NCBI GenBank assembly: GCA_938048185.1
Contig: CALIVT010000011.1
Span: forward strand, 1 to 42,881
Source of the DNA: an uncultured Arenicella sp.
Lineage (GTDB): Bacteria > Pseudomonadota > Gammaproteobacteria > Arenicellales > Arenicellaceae
DNA length: 42,881 nucleotides
Direction of reading: 5' to 3'
Position 1 is the stretch's first letter; the number at the start of each line of letters is the position of its first letter. A model generated the notes under the pieces. That model searched no databases and was not told the origin of the DNA. It was given only the letters and a program-made list of their open reading frames with translations. The translations under genes and the position numbers were made by a program. Below are positions 1-7,906 of the stretch, one piece after another.

Positions 1-30
1 CCACATAGTCAAACTCGGTACTTACTAATT

Positions 31-1134
31 TCAACCGTCTTCCCCAACAATTTCACGCAACACAGATGTCGCGTATTGACCCGCGCTCAACTCGAACTTT
101 AATACTAGACTATTACCCTCAAAACGCCACGAAAAATCGTGCGGCACTACTCGGGTAGAGCGTCGCTGATGCGCCAAACGCGCAGACTCTAGTCCTCTCA
201 ATAACGGTCCAAAGGGTGCTAAACAAGCACGCTCGAATTCGGCCAAGTCTGGGCAAGTTAAGTTAAAGTCTTCTCGACCTTCACCCCATATGGGAGCGGT
301 AGGGTGAATATCGAAGGCACTAATTCGGGCGCGTTCTGCTTCGGAATTAACCGCATTAAAACAACTATTACTGCCGCTCAAATTCGCAGGCTCCGAGGCA
401 AATAAGCAGTCCCATGTCGCAGCCGCAACCCGTGCAGATAAAACGTGATTAAATAACCACGAACGCGCCGACGATAAGAGCAAACCCCGTAAGTGACGGT
501 CTTTAACCCGTTTGCGTCCAGCGAACATTGCAAGCGCTTGTGGCATATTGTTTGCATTGCGTCCAAAGCGTTGTGGGCCAAAGTAATTCGGCGCGCCTTG
601 TGTCCCTATTTCTGTCAAACGAGACTCTAACAAAGCCACACCGGCCTCTTGGCTGTCATGGAAACTCAAGTCTCGTATTCGAATATCAAAGCGGTTGCGG
701 CTATGCGTGCCACGCTTAATCTTGCGGCTATGCCGTTCAATCTGCTCTAAGCGCACGCCGTCAACACTAAATTCTGACCAATCGAGAGGCTCGCCTTTAG
801 GCCGCCATACGCTAAACCATTGGCGTGTACACGCTTGAAAGTCTTTCAATCCGGAGTAACCAACATCACGGTTTGCAACCCCAGAAAATTTCGCGAGTTC
901 ACGCGCAACTTTATCTGTGTTATTGCGGCGTTTGCTAATATCAAGCCAAATATGCTCTCCGACACCGCTGGGTACCACGTCCATTATTTCAGTAACAATA
1001 AAGTCTTCCGGTTCCGTTTTAATGCGGCCTGATACCGTCGGGCGGCCGTGCGCGAATGCTAGCTTTCCGAGCTCGGCATGCCAATCATAGTGATCTAAAT
1101 CGCTGCTAAGGTTATTAGCTACGGCCTTACTCAT
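31..1134 (-). CDS. truD: tRNA pseudouridine(13) synthase TruD
   Basis: Cytoplasmic enzyme that isomerises U13 of tRNA(Glu) to pseudouridine. The 367-residue length fits TruD. The family signature GYSGLKDFQACTRQWFSV is present, with the expected catalytic aspartate at D98 in GLKD, and the second TruD motif NYFGPQRFGRN lies near residue 185. The ATG at 1134 is followed directly by the start of the TruD fold; no clear Shine-Dalgarno is seen. The stop falls at 31-33, so the gene is complete. In many gammaproteobacteria truD sits in an ispF-truD-surE group; only 30 bases remain downstream here, so the partner cannot be seen. It is divergent from the SPFH gene. Identification is secure. Confidence 0.96.
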   Translation of the reverse strand: MSKAVANNLSSDLDHYDWHAELGKLAFAHGRPTVSGRIKTEPEDFIVTEIMDVVPSGVGEHIWLDISKRRNNTDKVARELAKFSGVANRDVGYSGLKDFQACTRQWFSVWRPKGEPLDWSEFSVDGVRLEQIERHSRKIKRGTHSRNRFDIRIRDLSFHDSQEAGVALLESRLTEIGTQGAPNYFGPQRFGRNANNMPQALAMFAGRKRVKDRHLRGLLLSSARSWLFNHVLSARVAAATWDCLFASEPANLSGSNSCFNAVNSEAERARISAFDIHPTAPIWGEGREDFNLTCPDLAEFERACLAPFGPLLRGLESARLAHQRRSTRVVPHDFSWRFEGNSLVLKFELSAGQYATSVLREIVGEDG

Positions 1135-1168
1135 AAGGGGTTTCCGACTCGAGTTGCTCGGGTTTTGC

Positions 1169-1198
1169 TTGAATTGTGTGTCTGAGACCTCATATTAT
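1169..1198 (+). promoter_or_regulatory. Putative sigma-70 promoter for the SPFH-nfeD pair
   Basis: TTGAAT at 1169-1174 and TATTAT at 1193-1198 are separated by 18 bases and lie 39 bases before the ATG at 1238. A strong Shine-Dalgarno (AGGAGAAGGG, about 1226-1236) follows. Assigned by eye from consensus similarity only. Confidence 0.4.
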
Positions 1199-1237
1199 AG
1201 TTCAAATAACGTGGTTTAGGTCATAGAGGAGAAGGGT

Positions 1238-2158
1238 ATGGAACCATTTGCGATAGGCGCGATAATACTCGCAGCAATCATTGTTAAGACGACCGTGGTG
1301 ATGGTGCCACAGGGTTTTGAGTATACGGTAGAGCGATTCGGTAGGTACACCAAAACATTACGCCCCGGCTTGTCGTTTATCATTCCAGTGTTTGACCGAA
1401 TAGGTCAGAAACAAAACATGATGGAACGTGTGCTCGACGTAATGTCGCAGGAAGTAATTACGCGCGATAACGCGGTGGTGCGGGTCGACGGCGTGGTGTT
1501 CTTCCAAGTGGTCGATGCGGCTAAGGCGTCCTACGAGGTAAACCAGCTGGAGCTTGCGATTCTAAATTTAACCATGACTAATATACGGACCGTATTGGGG
1601 TCTATGGACTTAGATGAGTCGCTTTCAAAACGCGACAACATCAATTCGGCGCTGTTGCACGTCGTAGACGAGGCCACCACTCCGTGGGGCATTAAAGTCA
1701 CACGCATAGAAATTAAAGACATCGCCCCGCCCCAAGATTTAGTCGACGCAATGGCGCGGCAAATGAAGGCAGAACGAGAAAAGCGCGCCGCTATTCTAGA
1801 GTCTGAAGGCTTTAAGCAATCGGAAATTTTGCGCGCTGAAGGCCAGAAAACCGCCGCCGTACTAGAGGCCGAAGGCCGTAAGGAAGCAGCATTTAGAGAC
1901 TCAGAAGCGCGCGAGCGAGAGGCTCAAGCCGAAGCGAAAGCAACCACAATGGTGTCTGAGGCAATTAGCAAGGGCAACGTGCAAGCGGTGAACTACTTCG
2001 TGGCCCAAGAGTATATGCAGGCCCTAAAGGCAATTGGCGGTGCCGAGAACCAAAAGGTGATCTTCATGCCACTCGAAGCCTCGAGTGTAATCGGGTCGAT
2101 TGGCGGTATCACTGAGTTAGCCAAAGAAGCCTTTGATTCGACCAAGGCTGAGAAATAA
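1238..2158 (+). CDS. SPFH/stomatin-like membrane protease regulator (QmcA type)
   Basis: Bacterial stomatin homologue, 306 residues. It has one N-terminal hydrophobic segment (about residues 4-22), the prohibitin-homology start [15 protein letters not shown], an SPFH domain to about residue 190, then a long Glu/Ala/Lys-rich helix (about 185-255) typical of oligomerising coiled coils. Members such as E. coli QmcA form large inner-membrane rings; many have been linked to FtsH-type proteases or lipid microdomains. The NfeD-like gene starts 19 bases downstream, which is the classic slipin-NfeD operon pair. Strong ribosome binding site. The family is certain; the physiological role is inferred from family knowledge. 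Confidence 0.93.
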   Translation: MEPFAIGAIILAAIIVKTTVVMVPQGFEYTVERFGRYTKTLRPGLSFIIPVFDRIGQKQNMMERVLDVMSQEVITRDNAVVRVDGVVFFQVVDAAKASYEVNQLELAILNLTMTNIRTVLGSMDLDESLSKRDNINSALLHVVDEATTPWGIKVTRIEIKDIAPPQDLVDAMARQMKAEREKRAAILESEGFKQSEILRAEGQKTAAVLEAEGRKEAAFRDSEAREREAQAEAKATTMVSEAISKGNVQAVNYFVAQEYMQALKAIGGAENQKVIFMPLEASSVIGSIGGITELAKEAFDSTKAEK

Positions 2159-2176
2159 ATTTAGGACGAGAATTAG

Positions 2177-2626
2177 ATGAACGAGACTTTTTACAACCCA
2201 AGTTTCTGGCATTGGTTAGTGCTAGGCACCGTACTTTTAGGAATTGAAATTGTGGCGCCCGGGGCCTTCTTTTTGTGGCTCAGCTTTGCAGCGGCTGCAT
2301 CAGCGCTGTTAAAGTTTATCTTCCCTGAGCTTGGTTGGGCTGTCCAGCTGCTCGCCTTCTCAGCGTTTTCTATTATCTCGTTGATTGCCTGGAAGCGCTT
2401 CGCCAAAGACAGTCAGGAAATTGAAACTGACCAGCCTGCACTTAATCAGCGAGGTCAATCTTACAAAGGCCGAGTTCTAGCCTTGTCTCAAGCGATCGAA
2501 AACGGGGTTGGCAAGGTACGCGTTGATGACAGTCAATGGACCGTCATGGGCGCCGACGCCGAGATTGGTACCCAGGTTCGAATTGTTGACGTGCAAGGCA
2601 GCACGTTTATGGTCGAACACGCTTAA
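2177..2626 (+). CDS. NfeD family membrane protein (YbbJ-like)
   Basis: Short NfeD protein of 149 residues. Hydrophobic helices occupy about residues 10-30, 33-47 and 50-70, and the C-terminal part (about 90-149) is a small OB-fold-like domain with the typical RGQSYKGRVLAL and GKVRVDDSQWTVMG segments. NfeD partners of SPFH proteins are thought to assist ring assembly or membrane proteolysis. The long NfeD form has an N-terminal ClpP-like serine protease domain; that domain is absent here, so this is the NfeD1b-like short class. It follows the SPFH gene by 19 bases and is presumably co-transcribed with it. Confidence 0.9.
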   Translation: MNETFYNPSFWHWLVLGTVLLGIEIVAPGAFFLWLSFAAAASALLKFIFPELGWAVQLLAFSAFSIISLIAWKRFAKDSQEIETDQPALNQRGQSYKGRVLALSQAIENGVGKVRVDDSQWTVMGADAEIGTQVRIVDVQGSTFMVEHA

Positions 2627-2744
2627 TAAAAGGCGCGCGAGTGGTATATCAAAGCTCGAAAAAGGTTTTTACAGCGCGCCGAAAAGCCATGCGAAACTAC
2701 ATTAATGTGCCGCGTTGCTTTACCTAATGGAAGTACAGTTCAGC

Positions 2745-2788
2745 TATAATCTCGTTCCGTTATAGTTCGGCATAGTTCGACAGAGTTC
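2745..2788 (+). promoter_or_regulatory. Consensus -10 box followed by three AGTTC boxes at exact 10-bp spacing
   Basis: TATAAT lies at 2745-2750, upstream of the copper chaperone fusion (ATG at 2803). AGTTC then occurs at 2764, 2774 and 2784, one helical turn apart, and once more at 2737 just before the -10 box. The -35 region is weak. The phased boxes lie in the presumed 5' leader and could be a regulator site or simply a short tandem duplication; no protein can be named from the sequence. Confidence 0.35.
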
Positions 2789-2802
2789 AGCGAGAAAGGT
2801 TT

Positions 2803-3906
2803 ATGCGCCCTTACAAACATCGACAAATTGGCAAGTCTTATTTTCTATTTATCTTAATCGCGGTTGTCGCTATTGGCTCAGGTCTATTGGTACAAACCTC
2901 GACCAAACCGCCCGCCGAACTGCCTGAATTTAAGAAAACCATCCTATTGCCCACGCCCAAAAGCTTAGGCGAAGTAAACTTTACCGACCACAATAGTCGG
3001 CCGTTCACACTCGAAAATCTAAAAGGTAAGTGGAGCATTTTATTCTTTGCCTTCACGAATTGCCCAGACGTATGCCCAACCACTATGCAAACTCTAAGCC
3101 AAGTGAAGGCGGCGGCTAGTGAAGCCGGCGTGTGGAATAATTATCAAGTTATTATGGTGACAGTCGACCCCGAACGTGATGACCCAGAACGGCTTAAAAG
3201 TTATGTGCCCTACTTTGACCCAGAATTTATTGGGCTCACTGCGCCAGTTGACTACACCACTGCATTCGCCAAAAACGTCGGTATCTTATTCTTTAAAGGC
3301 GAGGTACTGGAAAACGGGGGCTATGACATGGACCATGGTGCGTCGCTTATTTTACTCAACCCTCAAGGCCAATACGCCGGAGTCATGACCGCGCCGCACA
3401 ATGTAAATGAACTGAGCGCCGACCTGATTGACTTAGCCTCCTACGCAGGGGTTCAGGCAGGCAATGCGAAAGCGAGCGATGATGCTGCTCAGACGACCTC
3501 AGTGGCAAGCTCACCACAAGCGCAAACAGACGCCTTAGGCGCGCTGACCATCAGCAACGCCTGGATTCGCCCAGCACCGCCTACTGTCTCGACCATGGCC
3601 GCGTATTTTGACTTGAGTAACAACACCGATCAAGACATCACCATTGTCGGCGCCAGCAGCCCGGAATTTGACGAAGCGATGGTACACCAAACTAAAGTCG
3701 AGGACGGTTTAGCAACTATGAGCCATATAGAAGGCTTGCTCATCCCCGCAAAGTCCTCAGTGACACTCACACCTTTAGGCACCCACCTCATGTTAATTGA
3801 TGCTGATAAACCGCTTGCAAAGGGCAGCTCGGCGACTGTGACATTGACTACGGCCGATGGTCGAAGTTTCTCGCAAAAGATAGAGGTCAAGCAAAAGCAA
3901 AACTAG
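2803..3906 (+). CDS. SCO1/SenC-PCu(A)C fusion: copper chaperone for cytochrome oxidase assembly
   Basis: A 367-residue membrane-anchored periplasmic protein with two copper-handling domains. An N-terminal anchor (about 13-32) is followed by a SCO/SenC thioredoxin-like domain (about 50-215) with the copper-binding CPDVC (C87, C91) and the distal histidine H178 in MDHGAS. An Ala/Ser/Gln-rich linker (about 217-245) leads to a PCu(A)C domain (about 246-367) carrying the full H-x10-M-x21-H-x-M motif as H295, M306, H328 and M330. Both families deliver copper to the CuA centre of cytochrome c oxidase and normally occur as separate proteins in one operon. The downstream hydrolase begins four bases after the stop. 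Both domain calls are strong. Confidence 0.93.
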   Translation: MRPYKHRQIGKSYFLFILIAVVAIGSGLLVQTSTKPPAELPEFKKTILLPTPKSLGEVNFTDHNSRPFTLENLKGKWSILFFAFTNCPDVCPTTMQTLSQVKAAASEAGVWNNYQVIMVTVDPERDDPERLKSYVPYFDPEFIGLTAPVDYTTAFAKNVGILFFKGEVLENGGYDMDHGASLILLNPQGQYAGVMTAPHNVNELSADLIDLASYAGVQAGNAKASDDAAQTTSVASSPQAQTDALGALTISNAWIRPAPPTVSTMAAYFDLSNNTDQDITIVGASSPEFDEAMVHQTKVEDGLATMSHIEGLLIPAKSSVTLTPLGTHLMLIDADKPLAKGSSATVTLTTADGRSFSQKIEVKQKQN

Positions 3907-3910
3907 CTGT

Positions 3911-4558
3911 ATGCCACTAAATTATAAAATAATTCCGGTTACTCCGTTTGCGCAGAACTGCAGCATTGTCTGGTGCAGTGAGACCAATTTGGCCGCTGTA
4001 ATCGACCCGGGTGGTGAGGTGCTAAAGATCAAGAGCGCTATTGAGGCCGAAGGCTTAACACTGGATAAAATCTTAGTTACACACGCGCACCTGGACCATG
4101 CCGGTGGCACCGCCGAGCTTGCTCGTATGACGGGCGTGCCTATTGTTGGCCCGCATACCGATGATCAGTTTTGGATAGATTTACTGCCCGAGCAATGTCG
4201 ACAATTTGGCTTTGACGGCGAAAGCTTTGTGCCAGACCAATGGCTACAACACGGCGATTCTGTTGTACTGGGTAGTTTGTTATTTGAGGTGCTGCATTGC
4301 CCCGGACACACTCCCGGTCATGTTGTTTTCGTTGAACGTGACGCGGCTTTCGCCGCGGTCGGCGACGTGCTTTTTCAGGGGTCGATTGGACGTTCAGACT
4401 TTCCGCGTGGTAACCAGCAGCAGCTCATTGACTCGATTCGCGACCGTTTGTTCCCGCTCGGTGATAACATTAACTTTATTCCGGGTCACGGCCCCATGTC
4501 GACCTTTGGACATGAACGCGAAAGCAACCCATTTGTAGCGGATAAACGCTTCGGCTAG
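3911..4558 (+). CDS. MBL-fold metallo-hydrolase, glyoxalase II-like (YcbL type)
   Basis: Cytoplasmic metallo-beta-lactamase-fold protein of 215 residues. The metal ligands are all visible: THAHLDH (H58, H60, D62, H63), H133 in HCPGHTPGH, D152 in GDVLFQGSIGRSD, and H193 in PGHGP. GDVLF and GSIGRSDFPRG match the YcbL-like glyoxalase II subgroup, shorter than canonical GloB and lacking its C-terminal substrate domain. Activity on S-lactoylglutathione or a related thioester is a family expectation. It starts four bases after the copper chaperone stop, so it is probably translated from the same message. Confidence 0.88.
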   Translation: MPLNYKIIPVTPFAQNCSIVWCSETNLAAVIDPGGEVLKIKSAIEAEGLTLDKILVTHAHLDHAGGTAELARMTGVPIVGPHTDDQFWIDLLPEQCRQFGFDGESFVPDQWLQHGDSVVLGSLLFEVLHCPGHTPGHVVFVERDAAFAAVGDVLFQGSIGRSDFPRGNQQQLIDSIRDRLFPLGDNINFIPGHGPMSTFGHERESNPFVADKRFG

Positions 4559-4619
4559 TTATCTGGATAAACCATGCGTGAGCATGCTGAGACCTTATCT
4601 CAAATCTAGACGTGACATC

Positions 4620-4648
4620 AAAAAAGCCCGCTTCTTTCAAAGCAGGCC
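4620..4648 (-). terminator. Rho-independent terminator of the esterase-sigma-DUF3379 operon
   Basis: Read on the minus strand, GCCTGCTT and AAGCGGGC form an 8-bp stem (one G-T pair) around a six-base loop and are followed by six Ts. It lies about 65 bases past the DUF3379 stop, the expected position. Confidence 0.85.
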
Positions 4649-4713
4649 TAATGTTATTAATAACTATTGACGAGCGCGCGAATCAGACGCTCAACTCTTC
4701 TCTAAGCTTAAGC

Positions 4714-5469
4714 CTAGATACTCCAATACATCGCTTCTTCTAGTTGAGAGTCGGCTTCTTGCAAGGCTTTATTCGTTCGACTAATGATAATCAAGTTGCC
4801 ACCACGAACCGGTTTAACCCGGCTTAAATAGCCTTCATAACTAACGTCCAACAATTCGCCAACTGATTCACCTTTGATATAGGCAAAGGTTACTTGACCG
4901 TTAGGCGTTTCTAAGCTGGCATGCAAACCTTTGTACTGTCCCATTGGGCATACGCGGCTAAATTGTAAGTTACTCAAATGCTTGAGCTGCATTTTACCGT
5001 CATAACTAGCTAACAATGTGTTTGCTGTCTTGTTTGCGCGATCAACATCCCAAACCGGGGTGATTGATTGTTCGTTCATATGCTCAACCACACCCGATAG
5101 TAGGGCTTGATAATCCTGAGCAATATCGTTATTCGATCCAAATTGGTTGCTGGCCATAAAGCCCGCAACAAATAATGCCAAAGCAAAACTAGCGGCAATC
5201 GCGTAACGCTTAACCGGCGCCTGCAAGGTGATAATGTTGTTGCCTGAGGCTTCTTGCGCTTCTTCTACCAATTCTTGGTTCAATTGAAGTCGAGCAATTA
5301 AGTCTGACGGCACGTCGGTATCAAGGCTACTAGCCAGATCGCTGTCCATCTGGCGAACACCGCCAACATACTTAAGACAATCTGGGCAATCCGCACTATG
5401 AGTCACAAAGTCGTTGTTACGACTATTGGGATCTGAGAGGGCCAACCTTTTAAATTCTAGACAATTCAT
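4714..5469 (-). CDS. DUF3379 family protein, putative zinc-finger anti-sigma factor
   Basis: 251 residues. The N-terminal part carries H24-x3-C28-x2-C31 (HSADCPDC), the metal-binding signature of ZAS-type anti-sigma factors. A single transmembrane helix lies at about 88-106 and the C-terminal half (about 107-251) would be periplasmic. This architecture and its place directly after an ECF sigma gene match DUF3379, a family found beside sigma-70 genes in many gammaproteobacteria. The role is inferred: it would hold the sigma factor at the membrane and release it on an envelope signal. The gap to the sigma gene is 76 bases. Confidence 0.82.
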   Translation of the reverse strand: MNCLEFKRLALSDPNSRNNDFVTHSADCPDCLKYVGGVRQMDSDLASSLDTDVPSDLIARLQLNQELVEEAQEASGNNIITLQAPVKRYAIAASFALALFVAGFMASNQFGSNNDIAQDYQALLSGVVEHMNEQSITPVWDVDRANKTANTLLASYDGKMQLKHLSNLQFSRVCPMGQYKGLHASLETPNGQVTFAYIKGESVGELLDVSYEGYLSRVKPVRGGNLIIISRTNKALQEADSQLEEAMYWSI

Positions 5470-5545
5470 TCTTTATTAAACTCTAATGTGTTATTTCATT
5501 TTAAATTGGTGAAAACTACGTCACCGGTCACAATCAAAAGTCGAC

Positions 5546-6115
5546 CTAATCGCCAACAACTCCTAATTGTGGAGCGGATTCATGCCCCAAAATTTGGCGC
5601 ATTTTTTTACGCGCTCTAAATAATCTAGTCATTACGGCACTGGAACTAATGTCCAAAATGCTCGCAATTTCATCGCAAGAAAACCCGCCTAATACTTGCA
5701 TCTCAAGCGGCTCTCGATAATCTGCTGGTAAACGAACTAACGCATTGCGCAAAGCAAAAGCTTCAGGTCGGTCGTCGTAGCCCATTTGCGCGGTATCCGC
5801 AATTGTGTCCATTGACTCAACGTCAGTGTACTGGAATTGCTTGCGCTCAAATTGGCGTGCATGCTCCCGGCGAAAGATGGTAAACAACCAACCTTTAGCA
5901 GCCTTGGCTTCACGCAAACTATCTAATGACTTCCAAGCACGCAAAAACGCTTCTTGCATTACGTCTTCGGCCATCGCTTTATCTTTACAAAGCCATAGCG
6001 CATATTTATATAAGTCTTTTGAGTGCGCTTCTATCAAAAGCGCGTATTTTCGTTTTTTATCCATCATGTCGTAATTGACCTGATCGTCTTCGCTTTCATT
6101 ACTTTTATCAGTCAT
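5546..6115 (-). CDS. ECF-subfamily RNA polymerase sigma factor
   Basis: 189 residues. Region 2 spans about residues 25-95, with DVMQEAFLRAWKSLDSLREAK and the -10-recognition helix KGWLFTIFRREHARQ. Region 4 (about 125-180) has LPADYREPLEMQVLGGFSCDEIASILDISSSAVMTRL split over its helix-turn-helix. Regions 1 and 3 are absent, which places it in the ECF group. It starts four bases after the upstream esterase gene and precedes the DUF3379 gene, so all three are likely co-transcribed. Target promoters cannot be deduced here. Confidence 0.92.
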   Translation of the reverse strand: MTDKSNESEDDQVNYDMMDKKRKYALLIEAHSKDLYKYALWLCKDKAMAEDVMQEAFLRAWKSLDSLREAKAAKGWLFTIFRREHARQFERKQFQYTDVESMDTIADTAQMGYDDRPEAFALRNALVRLPADYREPLEMQVLGGFSCDEIASILDISSSAVMTRLFRARKKMRQILGHESAPQLGVVGD

Positions 6116-6119
6116 TTTT

Positions 6120-6917
6120 TTAACTTTTTTCTAAAAAATTCATTAGTGACGCAATAACGGCCTGCGGCTGCTCTACATGTAACCAATGGCCTGCATTAGC
6201 AATGCCCTCAAAATAGGCACTTGGGAAGAGCTTATTGATGATCTCATGGTGCTCGGGCCTAACATAATTCGACTTATCACCACTCATGACCAGAGTTTTT
6301 ACAGAATTATGACGAGCGGCAAGTTTCTCAATTGGAAAGCCCACTATTGTCTGCATTTCGCGGTGCAACACCGCTAGGTTGATACGCCAAGAATAGGACC
6401 CTGAGCTGCCCACCAGATTTTGCAATAGAAACAGTCGAGTAGCCATATCCGGAATCGCTACTCTTAACGCTTTGTCAGCCTGGCTGCGTGATGTTAGGCC
6501 CGACAAGTCAATCTTTAGCAACTCTTCCAAAAAAGGCGCGTGACTGTGCGTGTACGTTACCGGTGCAATATCGAGGATAGCTAACTGGCGCACTCGCTCT
6601 GGGTGTATTAGGCTAAACGCCATAGCAGTTTTACCACCCATACTATGCCCACATAATCTAACTTGATCAAATCCGTATCGATCTAATAGCGCCAGTAGAT
6701 CTGCCACCAAGTCAAAGTAGTTATTCGAATCTGCATGCGGCGAACGGCCGTGATTACGCTGATCAATCACCACTACCGGGTATTTAACAGAAACCCTCTT
6801 AGCGAAACTACGCCAGTTAGACGTAGACCCAAAGAGACCAGGAATGATGACTAACGGAGCGTCGTCAATGTCACTGGGCGCTAGGCCTTCCGGGAAAGTC
6901 TGATTGTAAAGCTGCAT
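6120..6917 (-). CDS. Alpha/beta hydrolase, YbfF-like esterase
   Basis: 265 residues with a classic alpha/beta-hydrolase fold. The oxyanion segment PGLFGSTSNW (about 26-35), the strand-turn DQRNHGRSPH and the nucleophile elbow GHSMGG (S92) are typical of the YbfF subgroup. The acid is probably the Asp in MSGDKSN and the catalytic His lies in NAGHWLHVEQP (about H244). YbfF hydrolyses short acyl esters and acyl-CoA thioesters in vitro. It is the first gene of the sigma factor operon, with a 4-base gap before the sigma gene, an unusual partner whose link to the regulon is unknown. Confidence 0.88.
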   Translation of the reverse strand: MQLYNQTFPEGLAPSDIDDAPLVIIPGLFGSTSNWRSFAKRVSVKYPVVVIDQRNHGRSPHADSNNYFDLVADLLALLDRYGFDQVRLCGHSMGGKTAMAFSLIHPERVRQLAILDIAPVTYTHSHAPFLEELLKIDLSGLTSRSQADKALRVAIPDMATRLFLLQNLVGSSGSYSWRINLAVLHREMQTIVGFPIEKLAARHNSVKTLVMSGDKSNYVRPEHHEIINKLFPSAYFEGIANAGHWLHVEQPQAVIASLMNFLEKS

Positions 6918-6988
6918 AAGCTATAAGTTTAACAAGTTAATGCGTTTATCGCTCACTCATGTCACCCTACTTTGGTTACAATCCCGAG

Positions 6989-7729
6989 ATGTTAGAGCTT
7001 TTACTATTAGTCTTCACCGGCGTCGCGACCGGTTTTTTAAATGTAATGGCGGGTGGTGGCTCCATGCTGTCGGTGCCAATTATGATTTTCTTGGGCGTGC
7101 CCGGCACCGTCGCCAACGGCACCAATCGAATCGCTATCTTGCCGCAAAACATCTCGGCGGTATGGGCATTTTATCGCAAAGGTTTTTCTAACTTTAAACT
7201 GAGCTTAAGCTTGGGTGCCTGCACGATTCCGGGCACGTTAATTGGGGCCACATTGGCCGCCAAAGTCGCTAACGATCAGTTTAATACCCTGCTAGCAATC
7301 ATTATGGTCATTGTGTTGATCGTAATGTCGCTACCACAACCAAAGACCATAGAAACAAATGCCAGTCCGAGCAGAAACCGACTAATTGCAGGCCACGCGC
7401 TCATGGTCGTAATCGGCTTTTGGGGAGGCTTTATCCACATCGGTGTAGGCTTCTTGTTGATGCCAGTGTTGAACCGGGTCATGCAACTCGATTTAATCAC
7501 CACCAATGCACATAAAGTCTTTATTGTACTTTGCTACACCGTGGTCGCCTTAAGCGTATTTGCCTCGCAACTAGAATTGGTTTGGAAATACGGAATTGCC
7601 CTGGGCATAGGCACTTGGATCGGCGCATGGCTCGCGGCAAACATGCAAGTTAAAAAAGGGATAGGCGCGATCAAGGTAACGCTCAACATCGTTATCGTTG
7701 TGTTTATTATTAAGCTGTTGTTTTTCTAG
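6989..7729 (+). CDS. TSUP family transporter (TauE/SafE)
   Basis: Polytopic inner-membrane protein with about eight hydrophobic segments and the TSUP opening G-x-x-x-GF-x-N-x-x-AGGGS. A second-half repeat GFWGGFIHIGVGFLLMPVL is typical of the family, which exports sulfite, sulfonates or related organic anions. The start at 6989 (MLELLLLVF) fits the family N-terminus; an ATG at 6959 would add ten residues. Neither has a good Shine-Dalgarno. The substrate cannot be inferred from the neighbours. Confidence 0.88.
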   Translation: MLELLLLVFTGVATGFLNVMAGGGSMLSVPIMIFLGVPGTVANGTNRIAILPQNISAVWAFYRKGFSNFKLSLSLGACTIPGTLIGATLAAKVANDQFNTLLAIIMVIVLIVMSLPQPKTIETNASPSRNRLIAGHALMVVIGFWGGFIHIGVGFLLMPVLNRVMQLDLITTNAHKVFIVLCYTVVALSVFASQLELVWKYGIALGIGTWIGAWLAANMQVKKGIGAIKVTLNIVIVVFIIKLLFF

Positions 7730-7872
7730 AGAGAGACGAAATTCAAATCTGTGCTCTTAGTACAAATCTAACCGGAGTAGCACATTGCCTATTAGGTGAA
7801 TTTTCGGAACACCAGACACTCATAATATTTTCGAGCCTGTTTAACAACGAATATTCACACCATCAATTCAAG

Positions 7873-7905
7873 AACTTAGGTATAAAACTTAGGTATAAAA
7901 CTTAG
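7873..7905. repeat. 13-bp tandem repeat just past the cinA stop
   Basis: AACTTAGGTATAA is present at 7873-7885 and 7886-7898, followed by a partial third copy (AACTTAG) at 7899-7905. It ends directly against the stop codon of the minus-strand cinA gene. Confidence 0.9.
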
Positions 7906-7906
7906 T

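Noticed and set aside
1-30. Possible start of surE downstream of truD
   Set aside because: Only 30 bases remain and no recognisable SurE N-terminus is present.
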